A DNA stretch of 35,808 nucleotides from a virus. Below the pieces are notes generated by a model, which did not search any database, was not told the DNA's origin, and saw only the letters and a list, made by a program, of their open reading frames with translations. Positions within the stretch are counted from its first letter, which is position 1. Each line of letters begins with the position of its first letter. The stretch is from IMG/VR virus record IMGVR_UViG_3300037504_000204, positions 1 through 35,808 of that record. The stretch is one strand, 5' to 3'. Made by a program: the position numbers and the translations under genes. Below, one piece after another: positions 8,869 to 16,109 of the stretch.

Positions 8869-9508
8869 TCTCGTTTTACCTCACAGAACGTCGTCCTGAC
8901 TTCCCCCAGGGCATCCATTACTCGGGCCGGCTGATCCCAGTACCCGCCGGCACAGGGAAAATGCCGGTAATTCCCGGCTTCGTCCCGGATGGAGTCGAAC
9001 AGTATAATCAACGCCTTCCATCGAAGAAGAAGCTCAGCGCCTCTCCCGGAAGGCGTGAATCCCTTGAACATGATCTGTGCTGCTACTCTGATGTCTGCTC
9101 GATCCTGTTCAGCAAAGGGCGGTTCAAAGCCTCCACTCTTTCCGAAAGTTCGCGAATCAGCGCCGGACATACTGCGTCCAGCTTCTCGATAAACTCACGG
9201 TTCCAGTCCTCGTATGGAAACTCCGGATCGTCTTTCACGACGCTCCTCTCGAGAAGGGCGATCCGGTTTTCGTGCAGCCACTTCGGATCGGACAGCCGCA
9301 TTTTCCGTGTCCCCTGATCCATAGATGCGTACCGCATCAGCGCCCCCTGGACCTCGTCCACCTCCTTCGTGGTCAGCGTCCGTATTTTCACCACCGGCCG
9401 CTGGTTGTTCTCTTTCAGCTTCTCCACAACCCCTGGACGCAGAAACGACGATATATCCACCTCCTCTACGTCCCTTGTATCCCGCATGTCCGCCATGCTG
9501 AGTTTCAT
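8808..9508 (-). CDS. Tail assembly chaperone GT fusion made by -1 frameshift
   Basis: The T frame (ends 8808) has no good start and overlaps the G frame. Its coding signal continues as AEQDRADIRVAAQIMFKG directly after the slippery CCCTTTG in G. A -1 slip at codons CCT TTG joins residues 1-132 of G to 101 residues of T, giving about 233 residues. The T part ends in a basic tail (SISGPRITPRRR) that overlaps the tape measure start. This matches the conserved G/GT pattern of long-tailed phages, where the fusion is the minor product and T contacts the tube protein. The frame relation (-1) and heptamer are seen; use in vivo is inferred. Confidence 0.75.
9083..9508 (-). CDS. Tail assembly chaperone, G-like
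   Basis: This 141-residue protein lies between the tail tube gene and the tape measure, where lambda G and equivalents sit. It is acidic and helical, starting MKLSMADMRDTRD and containing VVKIRTLTTKEVDEVQGALM and LSDPKWLHENRIALLE. The ATG follows GGGGGAAATTT. Its last codons contain the heptamer CCCTTTG in the right phase for a -1 shift. Members of this family coat the tape measure and recruit tail tube subunits. Low sequence conservation is normal for the family, so the call rests on gene order plus the frameshift. Confidence 0.8.
   Translation of the reverse strand: MKLSMADMRDTRDVEEVDISSFLRPGVVEKLKENNQRPVVKIRTLTTKEVDEVQGALMRYASMDQGTRKMRLSDPKWLHENRIALLERSVVKDDPEFPYEDWNREFIEKLDAVCPALIRELSERVEALNRPLLNRIEQTSE
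9113..9119 (-). promoter_or_regulatory. Programmed -1 ribosomal frameshift site CCCTTTG
   Basis: On the minus strand the heptamer reads C CCT TTG in the G frame, an X XXY YYZ slippery site. Slipping gives CCC TTT, and both tRNAs can re-pair at the first two positions. The G stop lies 30 nt downstream. I see no convincing pseudoknot directly after it; only a weak stem occurs about 60 nt further on. Confidence 0.7.
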
Positions 9509-9529
9509 AAATTTCCCCCTTGCGCGGTA

Positions 9530-10513
9530 TTAAGACTCGCTCCACTTGCTGCTGCTCGCATCCCGGAGCGTAATCTTGCAGATGTTCGTTGCGTCATAGA
9601 AGCTTTCAAAGTTGATGGTGAAGGGGATCCGCTCCCGAGTGGAGACCACCGGCAGCTCGCCTATCAGCTTGCAAACCGGTATGTCCACGGTGATCGTGTA
9701 GTAATACCCGGCCTCGATTGTCGTTTCGTGCGTAATAACCACCGTCAACTGCACGTCGGTGTTGTCCTTGATAGCATCCCGGAGCGCATCGGAAGCGGAG
9801 CTCCACTCCAATTCAAAGTTGCCCGAGACCAGGAACTCCTGTGGCTTGACCTCGTCACGGTACCGATCCCCCGAGAGCCGGTATCCCGAATCCTCGGATA
9901 GAAAGTTCTGAATTACGATCTGACCGCTGATCGCGTAGGCCACATCTGAGGTGTCAACCTGCAGCTTAGCGAAATCCCCGACGAAGGGGTCTTTCGTGCT
10001 CAGCGTATTCCCGGCAAGCGACTGGTCATCGGTTTCTTTTTCTGCCAACAGATCGATCGTCGCCTGCATGATCGAGCCCTTCTGCAGGTTGAGCGTCAGC
10101 TGATTGATGATACAGCCCGGATACTCGCATACCGTCCCGCCGCGGTCGATGCGGAAATTCAGGCTTGGAAGGGCCGTACCCGCAGCCGCCGGCGTGAAAT
10201 CGTGGTCGTACGCCGTGGTCGCGTCCACCTGAGCTGCAGCCGCTTCTGCGCCCATGAGCGCATACACGATCTGAGGGAAGCTGTCGGCGTTCACGTAGAA
10301 CGGTATCGACCCGGCTGCGCCCTTGCTACCCTGATATGCCGTCCTCCTGGCCCGGCTACCGAACACATGTTCCGCCCGCAGCGGCTCGGTATCCTCCCGC
10401 ATGGTTTCGCCGGGAATCATCTCCAGCGCGGTGTCCGGAGCGTCCCCGTTCGCCCAGGACGTTTCCAACGCGTACTCGCATGATGTCCCGGCGCCTACGT
10501 ACAGATCACTCAT
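9530..10513 (-). CDS. Major tail tube protein
   Basis: The 327-residue protein begins MSDLYVGAGTSCEYALETSW and has the features of long phage tail tube proteins: an early loop with PGETMREDTEPLRAEHVF, a strand pair around SIPFYVNADSFPQIVYALMG, and a Cys-containing GGTVCEYPGCIINQLTLNLQ segment. The C-terminal half carries a second beta domain (FELEWSSASDALRDAIKDNT; TIEAGYYYTITVDIPVCK). It sits just before the chaperones and after the tail terminator module, the standard place. The start overlaps the preceding gene by 8 nt. Confidence in the role is high from order plus pattern. Confidence 0.85.
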   Translation of the reverse strand: MSDLYVGAGTSCEYALETSWANGDAPDTALEMIPGETMREDTEPLRAEHVFGSRARRTAYQGSKGAAGSIPFYVNADSFPQIVYALMGAEAAAAQVDATTAYDHDFTPAAAGTALPSLNFRIDRGGTVCEYPGCIINQLTLNLQKGSIMQATIDLLAEKETDDQSLAGNTLSTKDPFVGDFAKLQVDTSDVAYAISGQIVIQNFLSEDSGYRLSGDRYRDEVKPQEFLVSGNFELEWSSASDALRDAIKDNTDVQLTVVITHETTIEAGYYYTITVDIPVCKLIGELPVVSTRERIPFTINFESFYDATNICKITLRDASSSKWSES

Positions 10514-10697
10514 CGTCTTCTCCCTTCTGGACGCTTGCCCGCATCATCTTGTCTTTCTGCGGGCGGTCCAGCACCTTGACTTTGTCTCGCACTTCCTCCA
10601 GATCCTCTTCCGGCATTCTGATCACTTCGTCCGGGCCTCTGGAAATCACCCGGTGAGCCTTTGTCTCGAAAGCTGTCAGCGTTTTGACTTTTATCAT
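10506..10697 (-). CDS. Small protein of the tail module (63 aa)
   Basis: The ATG at 10697 overlaps the tail terminator stop as ATGA, so the much longer frame beginning near 10865 is not used. The product starts MIKVKTLTAFETKAHRV and is highly charged, with a basic C-terminal half. It has no recognised domain. A similar tiny basic gene often precedes the tube gene in siphophages. A DNA or tape-measure contact is possible but unsupported. Confidence 0.65.
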   Translation of the reverse strand: MIKVKTLTAFETKAHRVISRGPDEVIRMPEEDLEEVRDKVKVLDRPQKDKMMRASVQKGEDDE

Positions 10698-11134
10698 GGC
10701 GATCCCTTTATGTAGTTGTATTTGATAATGAACGTGTAATCGAACACCGCCCGAGGCGTGTCCCGAGGCAGCGTATAATACCGGCAGTTGGCAGGATCCG
10801 TGTACCAGGCGTTCCCGTCCCTTGTGCCGTCGACTGCCAGGGCCTTTTCTATGTCTCCAGCCCACAGCTTTTGTCGCTGATCGTAGTTGCCCCCTCCGTC
10901 TACCACGCCCTGTATAATCACCGTCATGGTGGAGACGACATGTTCGCCCTGCGTGTCATGCACATCTTTTTCATCGTTGTCCAGCATCACGATCGCAGCT
11001 GGTAGCTCTTTGTGTTCGAGGTCGGTCCAGTTGCGCCCTTCCCTGGTGGCGAGCTTGCAGTTGTTGTTGTATGTCCCGGACGTGATACCATCGAGAGTCG
11101 ATACGATGTCGTCCAGTATGTCCTCAACGATCAT
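10694..11134 (-). CDS. Tail terminator / minor tail protein (lambda U-like position)
   Basis: The 146-residue protein starts MIVEDILDDIVSTLDGI and has the alternating helix/strand pattern of tail terminators: ELPAAIVMLDNDEKD, STMTVIIQGVVDGG, then ARVFD-like strands near the C-terminus (RAVFDYTFIIKYNYIKG). It follows the gp10-like gene and precedes the tube gene. The ATG overlaps the previous stop by four bases as ATGA. Terminators cap the tube and bind the head connector. The call rests on order and overall pattern. Confidence 0.75.
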   Translation of the reverse strand: MIVEDILDDIVSTLDGITSGTYNNNCKLATREGRNWTDLEHKELPAAIVMLDNDEKDVHDTQGEHVVSTMTVIIQGVVDGGGNYDQRQKLWAGDIEKALAVDGTRDGNAWYTDPANCRYYTLPRDTPRAVFDYTFIIKYNYIKGSP

Positions 11135-11565
11135 CTGAGCTGCCTCCGGAACTGTCTGACGAAATGACCTCGGAACATCGTCGAGATCTTACGCCATTGC
11201 TCCTGCAGAAACGGTTTCAGAAACGGTCTCGGTCCACCATGCCGCGTACCGCGATACTCCCAGTACGACGGATAATCAAACCCACGAGGGCTCTTCACGT
11301 GGTTTTTGACATAGATGACGCCAGTGGTTTTCTCGGTTGCCACCACATCCCCGGCGATCCCGCGCGCGAGCCTCCCCGTGGTGCCCCTGCCAGGATCAGA
11401 CACCAGATTGTCAGGCCGTGGGCCTTTCAAATACAAGGGCGGTATCTGCTTTGCGCCCCATTCCGCCGTATCGAGCATCGCGCGACTGACTATATCAGGG
11501 AACCGCCGTTTCATGTTGCGAAGCATCGCATCCACTTCCCTTGTATCGAATCGGACTTCAGACAT
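11131..11565 (-). CDS. HK97 gp10-like head-tail joining protein
   Basis: The 144-residue protein begins MSEVRFDTREVDAMLRNMKR, with an amphipathic helix and then GAKQIPPLYLKGPRP and GRGTTGRLARGIAGDVV. It ends with the family's typical aromatic/Pro segment, PSYWEYRGTRHGGPRPFLKP, and a basic helix. This is the pattern of the HK97 gp10 family of minor structural proteins, which act between connector and tail. Start overlaps the previous gene by 8 nt. Confidence 0.8.
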   Translation of the reverse strand: MSEVRFDTREVDAMLRNMKRRFPDIVSRAMLDTAEWGAKQIPPLYLKGPRPDNLVSDPGRGTTGRLARGIAGDVVATEKTTGVIYVKNHVKSPRGFDYPSYWEYRGTRHGGPRPFLKPFLQEQWRKISTMFRGHFVRQFRRQLR

Positions 11566-12394
11566 AACGCCTCCGGTACAGGTCGAACACTCTCAGCGCA
11601 GTCTTCGGCAGATCGCTTGTCTCGATCGTCATGGTACCGTCCGCGATGGTCCTGCTGACAATTCCCAGCCGGTTGTTCTTGTACGAATCATAAAGCCACT
11701 TGATCGCTTCCAGCGCGGCCTCTTTGATGTCCCCTGGAATAGTGCTGAATCCGGCCGTATAATCGACGAACACGTTACGATGCCCTGACGGGAACCCTCC
11801 CTCGTAATAGAGCACACCATCGTCCTCGTACAACTCGAATCCGTTCAGGTGCTGACTCGGTATATGCAGATAAGCGTATTCGTCAAGGCAATACAGACCC
11901 CAGGCCGGCAGGAGGTTGTCGCTCGCGTAGCTGTCGTAGTTGCTGTCTACTACCTCAGCGGACCATCCGCTCAGTGCGTTGATAGCCGTCTCCAGGGCTG
12001 ACAGTGTTGTGTAATCGGCGAATGCCAGCGTGCTGCTACTCCCGTCTTTCGTGACCGTCACAGCCGTCGTGCTCACGCTCACTGTGGCGTTGGTTACCGT
12101 CCCGGTGTTCTTCACCTTCACGGCACAGTATTTTCCGTAAGCCACCCGCGAGACAGCGCTCACAGGGAAGTTGTCCAGATAGATGTACTGCTTCCCGCCG
12201 TCGTACCTGTCAGCGTGGCTTGTGCTCGGGAGGACCCGGCCCGTATACTCCTTGATAAATCGGTGAACCGAATTACAGGCCAGGTTGAGCCGTTCGGCTT
12301 CATTGTCGTCGTACCAATCGATACCGAGCGCCGTCTTCGCATCCCTGTTGTTGTCCCCGATCAGGCTGTATGTGTCGATGAATGAAATCGCCAT
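11558..12394 (-). CDS. Head-tail connector (gp6-like) with inserted beta domain
   Basis: The N-terminal 85 residues match gp6-type connectors: ALGIDWYDDNEAERLNLACN, then VHRFIKEYTGRVLPS and a YIYLDNFPVSAVSRVAYG strand. The C-terminus has the matching end, VDYTAGFSTIPGDIKEAALE then AIKWLYDSYKNNRLGIVSRT. Between about residues 90 and 150 is an extra Thr/Val/Ser-rich beta segment (NTGTVTNATVSVSTTAVTV, LSALETAINALSGW), also seen grafted onto phage adaptors. The family's usual length is nearer 100-200 residues, so 278 reflects that insert. The ATG is next to a hairpin with only a weak SD. Confidence 0.8.
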   Translation of the reverse strand: MAISFIDTYSLIGDNNRDAKTALGIDWYDDNEAERLNLACNSVHRFIKEYTGRVLPSTSHADRYDGGKQYIYLDNFPVSAVSRVAYGKYCAVKVKNTGTVTNATVSVSTTAVTVTKDGSSSTLAFADYTTLSALETAINALSGWSAEVVDSNYDSYASDNLLPAWGLYCLDEYAYLHIPSQHLNGFELYEDDGVLYYEGGFPSGHRNVFVDYTAGFSTIPGDIKEAALEAIKWLYDSYKNNRLGIVSRTIADGTMTIETSDLPKTALRVFDLYRRRYV

Positions 12395-12412
12395 ATCACA
12401 CCCGTAATATAT

Positions 12413-12446
12413 GGGGCGAGGGAAAGGAGGTCAGAACCCTCACCCC
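12413..12446 (-). promoter_or_regulatory. Intergenic RNA hairpin with anti-Shine-Dalgarno loop
   Basis: On the minus-strand RNA the stem GGGGTGAGGG pairs with CCCTCGCCCC (10 bp, one U-G wobble; the plus strand would have a C-A mismatch). The 14-nt loop is TTCTGACCTCCTTT, which contains ACCTCCTTT, the sequence of the 16S rRNA 3' end. The hairpin is 18 nt upstream of the connector start, whose own SD is weak. It has no T-run, so it is not a classical terminator. A near-identical loop occurs at 26114-26147 on an unrelated stem. Confidence 0.7.
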
Positions 12447-12459
12447 TGAGTAGAGTACG

Positions 12460-12774
12460 TCACTGGAATAGCACCTCAAGCCCCCATGTCTTACTGTTCG
12501 TGTTCGTGTAGGTGAAATCCACCTTGTCGTCCTTGTGGATAAACACCGGCCTGGTGGGCTGATAGTGCACGTCCGTTTCCGCATTCATGTCCTGTTCTTT
12601 GAGCACGAGGTCGTATTCAGTGCCAAGATGGGAATTGATCGTAACCTCGAAATTCTCAGAAGCACCTCCTGCAGCACTGAGATGCAGACGGACTTCCTCC
12701 AGCTGGATGTAGTCGGGCGCATCCAGCGTTTCGTTCATCGCCCCGCTACCCTTCCAGTTCAGAGACCGATACAT
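12460..12774 (-). CDS. Small head-module protein (104 aa)
   Basis: ATG at 12774 follows GGGAGGGATGAT and lies one base after the upstream stop. The sequence is beta-rich: YIQLEEVRLHLSAAGGASEN, FEVTINSHLGTEYDLVL, VFIHKDDKVDFTYTN and a closing TWGLEVLFQ. It has no signal peptide or membrane segment. The compact strand pattern suits a small capsid or decoration protein, but I do not recognise the family. It follows two paralogous jelly-roll-like genes in the head module. Confidence 0.65.
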   Translation of the reverse strand: MYRSLNWKGSGAMNETLDAPDYIQLEEVRLHLSAAGGASENFEVTINSHLGTEYDLVLKEQDMNAETDVHYQPTRPVFIHKDDKVDFTYTNTNSKTWGLEVLFQ

Positions 12775-12775
12775 A

Positions 12776-13501
12776 TCATCCCTCCCTGATCTGAATCGCG
12801 CGCATCCATTCCACGTTCAGGATCTCCGCACCGTCGTCGCCGGCACGCACGTTGATACTGGGTGTCAGTGCCTGGTCCGCGAGACCGCTTGAAATCGAAG
12901 TTATCTCCGACCCGTCGACGTACGCGTACAGAGTGTCCACCCCGTCGTAGTAAAACTCCAGATCGTGTTTCGTCGCATTCCCGGTGGTCACACCGCTTGC
13001 AGTCGTCCCTGCCGTTCCACCGAGCTCGTTGACGAAGGTGAACGCTGTCTCATCGTTCAGCTGGTAGAAATACACGCCGTCGTCAGTAACGGCCACCGCG
13101 TGTGAACCCGACGCGTTCAGCAGCGTGGTATCCACCTCACACAAACCGATCAGATAATCGCCTTTCGCACCGTTCTGCATCGACACCCGTGCACCGAAAT
13201 ACAAGGGGTTCCCTGCTTCGATCTTGAACGCTGAACCGTGTGCTTGCAGGTTCATGCCGTTGTACTCAGTGCCACCTGTGGTGATGATGAGCCGATCCCC
13301 CGCCGTGGTGGAAGAAAGCGCACTGTTCGTGCCCCCCTCGGTATTCACCATGCCTGACGGATCATCCGAGGTGTCGTCCTTCGGGATCCCGACGGGCAGT
13401 TCCCATTTGACGACGTTCGTTCCGAATGCTTCGACCCACCTGTTGGTGTAACGGTCGTCGTAGAGAACCCGAGCGTTTTGTACTGATTTTTCCTGTATCA
13501 T
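12776..13501 (-). CDS. Jelly-roll-like head protein, paralogue B (241 aa)
   Basis: This protein matches the adjacent upstream gene along its length: NRWVEAFGTNVVKWELP vs HRWLDAIGPNVVKYID; GNPLYFGARV vs NDPLYFGVRW; FYYDGVDTLYAYVDGSEI vs FYWDGVDTVYWWHDGTRI; LNVEWMRAIQI vs INVDWLRCIQI. The pattern of strands and the WDGVDTLY block resembles concanavalin A/LamG-like sandwiches. Between capsid and connector genes, it is best read as a capsid surface or decoration protein arising by tandem duplication. No binding site can be named. Confidence 0.7.
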   Translation of the reverse strand: MIQEKSVQNARVLYDDRYTNRWVEAFGTNVVKWELPVGIPKDDTSDDPSGMVNTEGGTNSALSSTTAGDRLIITTGGTEYNGMNLQAHGSAFKIEAGNPLYFGARVSMQNGAKGDYLIGLCEVDTTLLNASGSHAVAVTDDGVYFYQLNDETAFTFVNELGGTAGTTASGVTTGNATKHDLEFYYDGVDTLYAYVDGSEITSISSGLADQALTPSINVRAGDDGAEILNVEWMRAIQIREG

Positions 13502-13511
13502 CTCAGCCCTC

Positions 13512-14231
13512 CTATCTCGATGCGAGTATCTGGATGCACCGAAGCCAGTCCACGTTGATTCCCGAATGCTGCATGGATCCGGCTCCGTTCAGATACGCGA
13601 TTGAGATTTTCAGCTCGTCACTGGTCGGGATGTTCGCGGCGGTCGAGTAGGTCCCGATCCTGGTACCGTCATGCCACCAGTACACCGTGTCAACCCCGTC
13701 CCAGTAAAACTCGTCCACGTAGTAGGTGCTGGCAACGATGGTGGCCAGCAGCTCGGTCTCGCCCTGAGCAGTCGCATCGGTCACACCTTCGACGGTCGTC
13801 TCGCCGTCCTTGGTGCGGATGTACACGCCGTTGACGTTCGTTGCGATCAGAGTCGTGCTGTTGACAGCCAGGCCGATGACCATATCCGCCTGTGGTGTAT
13901 CGGTGATGGCCCATCTCACACCGAAATACAGCGGGTCATTGGTAGTCAGTTTCCACGCTTCGCCCACATGCTGGATCTGGATGCCGTCGTTTTCGTTCGC
14001 CGCCGCGTCAGCCGTGAGGATACCGTTCTGAGCGTCATCAACGTCGATATCAGAGGTGCCTGTGCCGGCCGACACTGCTGTTTCCGTCCACTCGTCTTCC
14101 GAGTAGGTGATGAAATCATCGATGTATTTGACGACATTTGGCCCGATAGCATCCAGCCAGCGATGCTCTTTCCCGCTTTCGTAGTAGACGATGTGACCAT
14201 TCACTTCTTTCGTGTCAACCTTAAAACTCAT
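13512..14231 (-). CDS. Jelly-roll-like head protein, paralogue A (239 aa)
   Basis: The start is the ATG at 14231, after AAAGGAG; a longer frame would run through a GC-rich hairpin upstream. The product begins MSFKVDTKEVNGHIVYYESG and contains DSWL-like and FYWDGVDTVYWWHDGTRI blocks shared with the following gene. The two genes are clear paralogues in tandem. The LamG-like look and location just after the capsid and the small head protein suggest a decoration or head-fibre function. Function is inferred. Confidence 0.7.
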   Translation of the reverse strand: MSFKVDTKEVNGHIVYYESGKEHRWLDAIGPNVVKYIDDFITYSEDEWTETAVSAGTGTSDIDVDDAQNGILTADAAANENDGIQIQHVGEAWKLTTNDPLYFGVRWAITDTPQADMVIGLAVNSTTLIATNVNGVYIRTKDGETTVEGVTDATAQGETELLATIVASTYYVDEFYWDGVDTVYWWHDGTRIGTYSTAANIPTSDELKISIAYLNGAGSMQHSGINVDWLRCIQILASR

Positions 14232-14255
14232 CGTCTTTGCTCCTTTCTTTGAGAT

Positions 14256-14280
14256 GGGCGGCGGCACGAAACCGCCGCCC
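14256..14280 (-). promoter_or_regulatory. Intergenic hairpin upstream of paralogue A
   Basis: Perfect 9-bp stem GGGCGGCGG / CCGCCGCCC with the 7-nt loop TTTCGTG on the minus strand. It begins 24 nt upstream of the ATG at 14231 and has no T-run, so a role in transcript stability or translation is more likely than termination. Confidence 0.55.
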
Positions 14281-14301
14281 TGGATTCATCTTCAGTTACC
14301 C

Positions 14302-14787
14302 TCAGTCGACCGCGCTCAGCTGTGAAGCCTGCGGGTACCGAGGCAGCAACAGTGCGATTACCCCGATGAGAACCGCACTTGCTGAACCGCCCGGGTCCAA
14401 TTTCACCCGAACGTACGGATAGCCGTCCGACAGTTCAGAAGCATCCACGTCGACGAGAAAAACCTTGTCGTCGTCCGTAGCCGCAACCGTGACGCCTGAC
14501 GTTGTCGCATCCGCACGGGCTCCCATGCTGTCCGTTCCCGTCGCCGAGCTTTCTCGGTACGAAAACGCAATCGCCGTGGTGTTCGACGCCGATATATCGT
14601 CGCATTCTTCGACCGTCATCGCGATCGTATCACCTGCGATGTTTCCGAAGTATACGAGGAACTCGACACCGAAATATTCTTTCAGCCCGATGATGTCGCT
14701 GTACGTTGTCGTGCTGGTGATGTCCTGTGGTTCAAGTGCAGGGACAACGTGAATCAGTTCGTCGTTCAAAAAGCTATGTCCGAACAT
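14302..14787 (-). CDS. Head decoration-like protein (161 aa)
   Basis: ATG at 14787 follows GAGAAGGAGAAGATA. The protein is rich in Thr, Ala, Asp and beta-branched residues: EYFGVEFLVYFGNIAGDTI, AMTVEECDDISASNTTAI, VFLVDVDASELSDGYPYVRV. The C-terminus has LIGVIALLLPRYP, a hydrophobic stretch that is too strand-like to be a membrane anchor. It lies directly after the major capsid gene, the usual decoration or head-completion slot. No diagnostic motif. Confidence 0.65.
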   Translation of the reverse strand: MFGHSFLNDELIHVVPALEPQDITSTTTYSDIIGLKEYFGVEFLVYFGNIAGDTIAMTVEECDDISASNTTAIAFSYRESSATGTDSMGARADATTSGVTVAATDDDKVFLVDVDASELSDGYPYVRVKLDPGGSASAVLIGVIALLLPRYPQASQLSAVD

Positions 14788-14801
14788 TATCTTCTCCTTT
14801 C

Positions 14802-16016
14802 TCAGCTTCTCGCGGCCAGAGCCACGAAGCTGGACCTGTCAGTGCTCCCCTTATAGGAGGTCACAGCGCTTGCATATGCAGGCTGCCCGCCTACCCGGTA
14901 TGTCCACCGGAGTGCCATCTGGTCGGAAACAAACTCCACGTGCATGGAGCTCGCCGCATTGACCCCGCCTTTGCTGATCAGCAGGTAGTCTGACATGTCG
15001 GCGAAAAGCACGTCGCCGTTGTCGCCCAGGGCCGGGCACTGTTCGATCATGATGATCGGCCGGCCTTTGAGCGTCCCCGCCGGTGACTGGGTAAAACCCA
15101 TCCCCGGGGGAATAAAGACCGGTATGCCACTGGAACCGACAGGGATATACATCTTGTCCAGCTGCGGCTCCACGTCCTGGTTCATGAACCAGACCGCATT
15201 CGTGCGCTTCGCGGCAGGCATCAGCGTCCACATGGAGCTGACGTTTTCGGCGATGAAGGTGTCAGCCGTCTGCCCGGTTTTTTTGGAAGCACTCACCAGG
15301 CATCCCGCATTGAGAACACCCAACGGCTTTCCTGCACCGTTTCCGTTGATTATCGCATCCTCGAGGACGAAAGCCAGCTCCTCGGCCACTGCCTGATTCG
15401 TCAACGACTCGGCAGCCGTGGTGTCCTGCATGAGCTCGTCGGTGAGGTACGACAGCGCAGCCACTTTTTCCAAGGGAATGTTCACCCGGCGGTACTTGGG
15501 CTTGCTGGCGGTGATGTCAGCGCCTTCCTCGACCCAGTAACCCCGGATTCCACCCCATCTGGAACCGGCCGCACGGGAGGTCTCGTCGATCGCCCGAAAT
15601 ACCAGGGCGTTCGCATTCGGTCCGATGGTGATCTGCCGGCAGCGGGACATGACCTGGCCAGTCTCGTGCATGTTCGCCAGGATCTCCTGGGCGAACTGCG
15701 GCTGTACCAGAAATCCACCCTCTGACGGGATGAGCTCTCCCTGTCCGTCCGGTGCTTTGCCCTGGGAGACCGCGATCACGTCTTTGATCTGGTCGCCGAG
15801 ACTTTTGTACCGCTTTTCTTTGTCCAGCTCCTGGTTGTCCATGGCGTGAAGAGCTTTCGCTCCGCCGGCATCCTTCAGGAGCTTATCGAACACCTCGTGA
15901 AACGTGTTCTTGATCTCCTCGGTCAGTTCGCCCTTCATCTCCTGCACCTGCGCGCCAAGGATGTCCTCACCGATTCTGTGCAGTTCTTCTTTCAGCCGTT
16001 CTTCGACTGTAGGCAT
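14802..16016 (-). CDS. HK97-type major capsid protein
   Basis: The 404-residue protein has an N-terminal charged coil (residues 1-90, the delta-domain/scaffold region removed by the protease in HK97-type phages) and then the HK97 fold pattern: GGFLVQPQFAQEILANMHET, RQITIGPNANALVFRAIDE, a PKYRRVNIPLEKVAALSYLT strand-helix, LTNQAVAEELAFVLEDAIIN then GNGAGKPLGVLNA, and SKGGVNAASSMHVEFVSDQM toward the end. It forms the icosahedral shell. The gene follows the protease/scaffold gene by about 95 nt with AAAGGAGAGG before the ATG. High confidence. Confidence 0.92.
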   Translation of the reverse strand: MPTVEERLKEELHRIGEDILGAQVQEMKGELTEEIKNTFHEVFDKLLKDAGGAKALHAMDNQELDKEKRYKSLGDQIKDVIAVSQGKAPDGQGELIPSEGGFLVQPQFAQEILANMHETGQVMSRCRQITIGPNANALVFRAIDETSRAAGSRWGGIRGYWVEEGADITASKPKYRRVNIPLEKVAALSYLTDELMQDTTAAESLTNQAVAEELAFVLEDAIINGNGAGKPLGVLNAGCLVSASKKTGQTADTFIAENVSSMWTLMPAAKRTNAVWFMNQDVEPQLDKMYIPVGSSGIPVFIPPGMGFTQSPAGTLKGRPIIMIEQCPALGDNGDVLFADMSDYLLISKGGVNAASSMHVEFVSDQMALRWTYRVGGQPAYASAVTSYKGSTDRSSFVALAARS

Positions 16017-16109
16017 TTTCCTCTCCTTTCCTCGGTGCTTCGCTGGTCTCCAGTCTATCAGCCTGCAGTCTCCACCTCTCGGCTGACTGCCCCAGCCTCG
16101 GTACCTGAC
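16017..16109 (-). promoter_or_regulatory. Structured intergenic leader of capsid gene
   Basis: This 93-bp gap is the longest inside the head module. On the minus strand, CAGTCAGCC can pair with GGCTG and ACTG further on, and ACCGAGG is repeated at each end of the gap. No T-run and no clear promoter are visible. The region may set capsid gene expression; evidence is weak. Confidence 0.35.

Noticed and set aside
10698-10865. Longer 119-residue version of the 63-aa tail module gene
   Set aside because: It would overlap the tail terminator by over 160 bases in another frame; the ATGA junction supports the short form.
12396-12584. 62-residue minus-strand frame across the hairpin
   Set aside because: Overlaps the 104-aa gene out of frame and has an improbable Arg/Thr-rich sequence.
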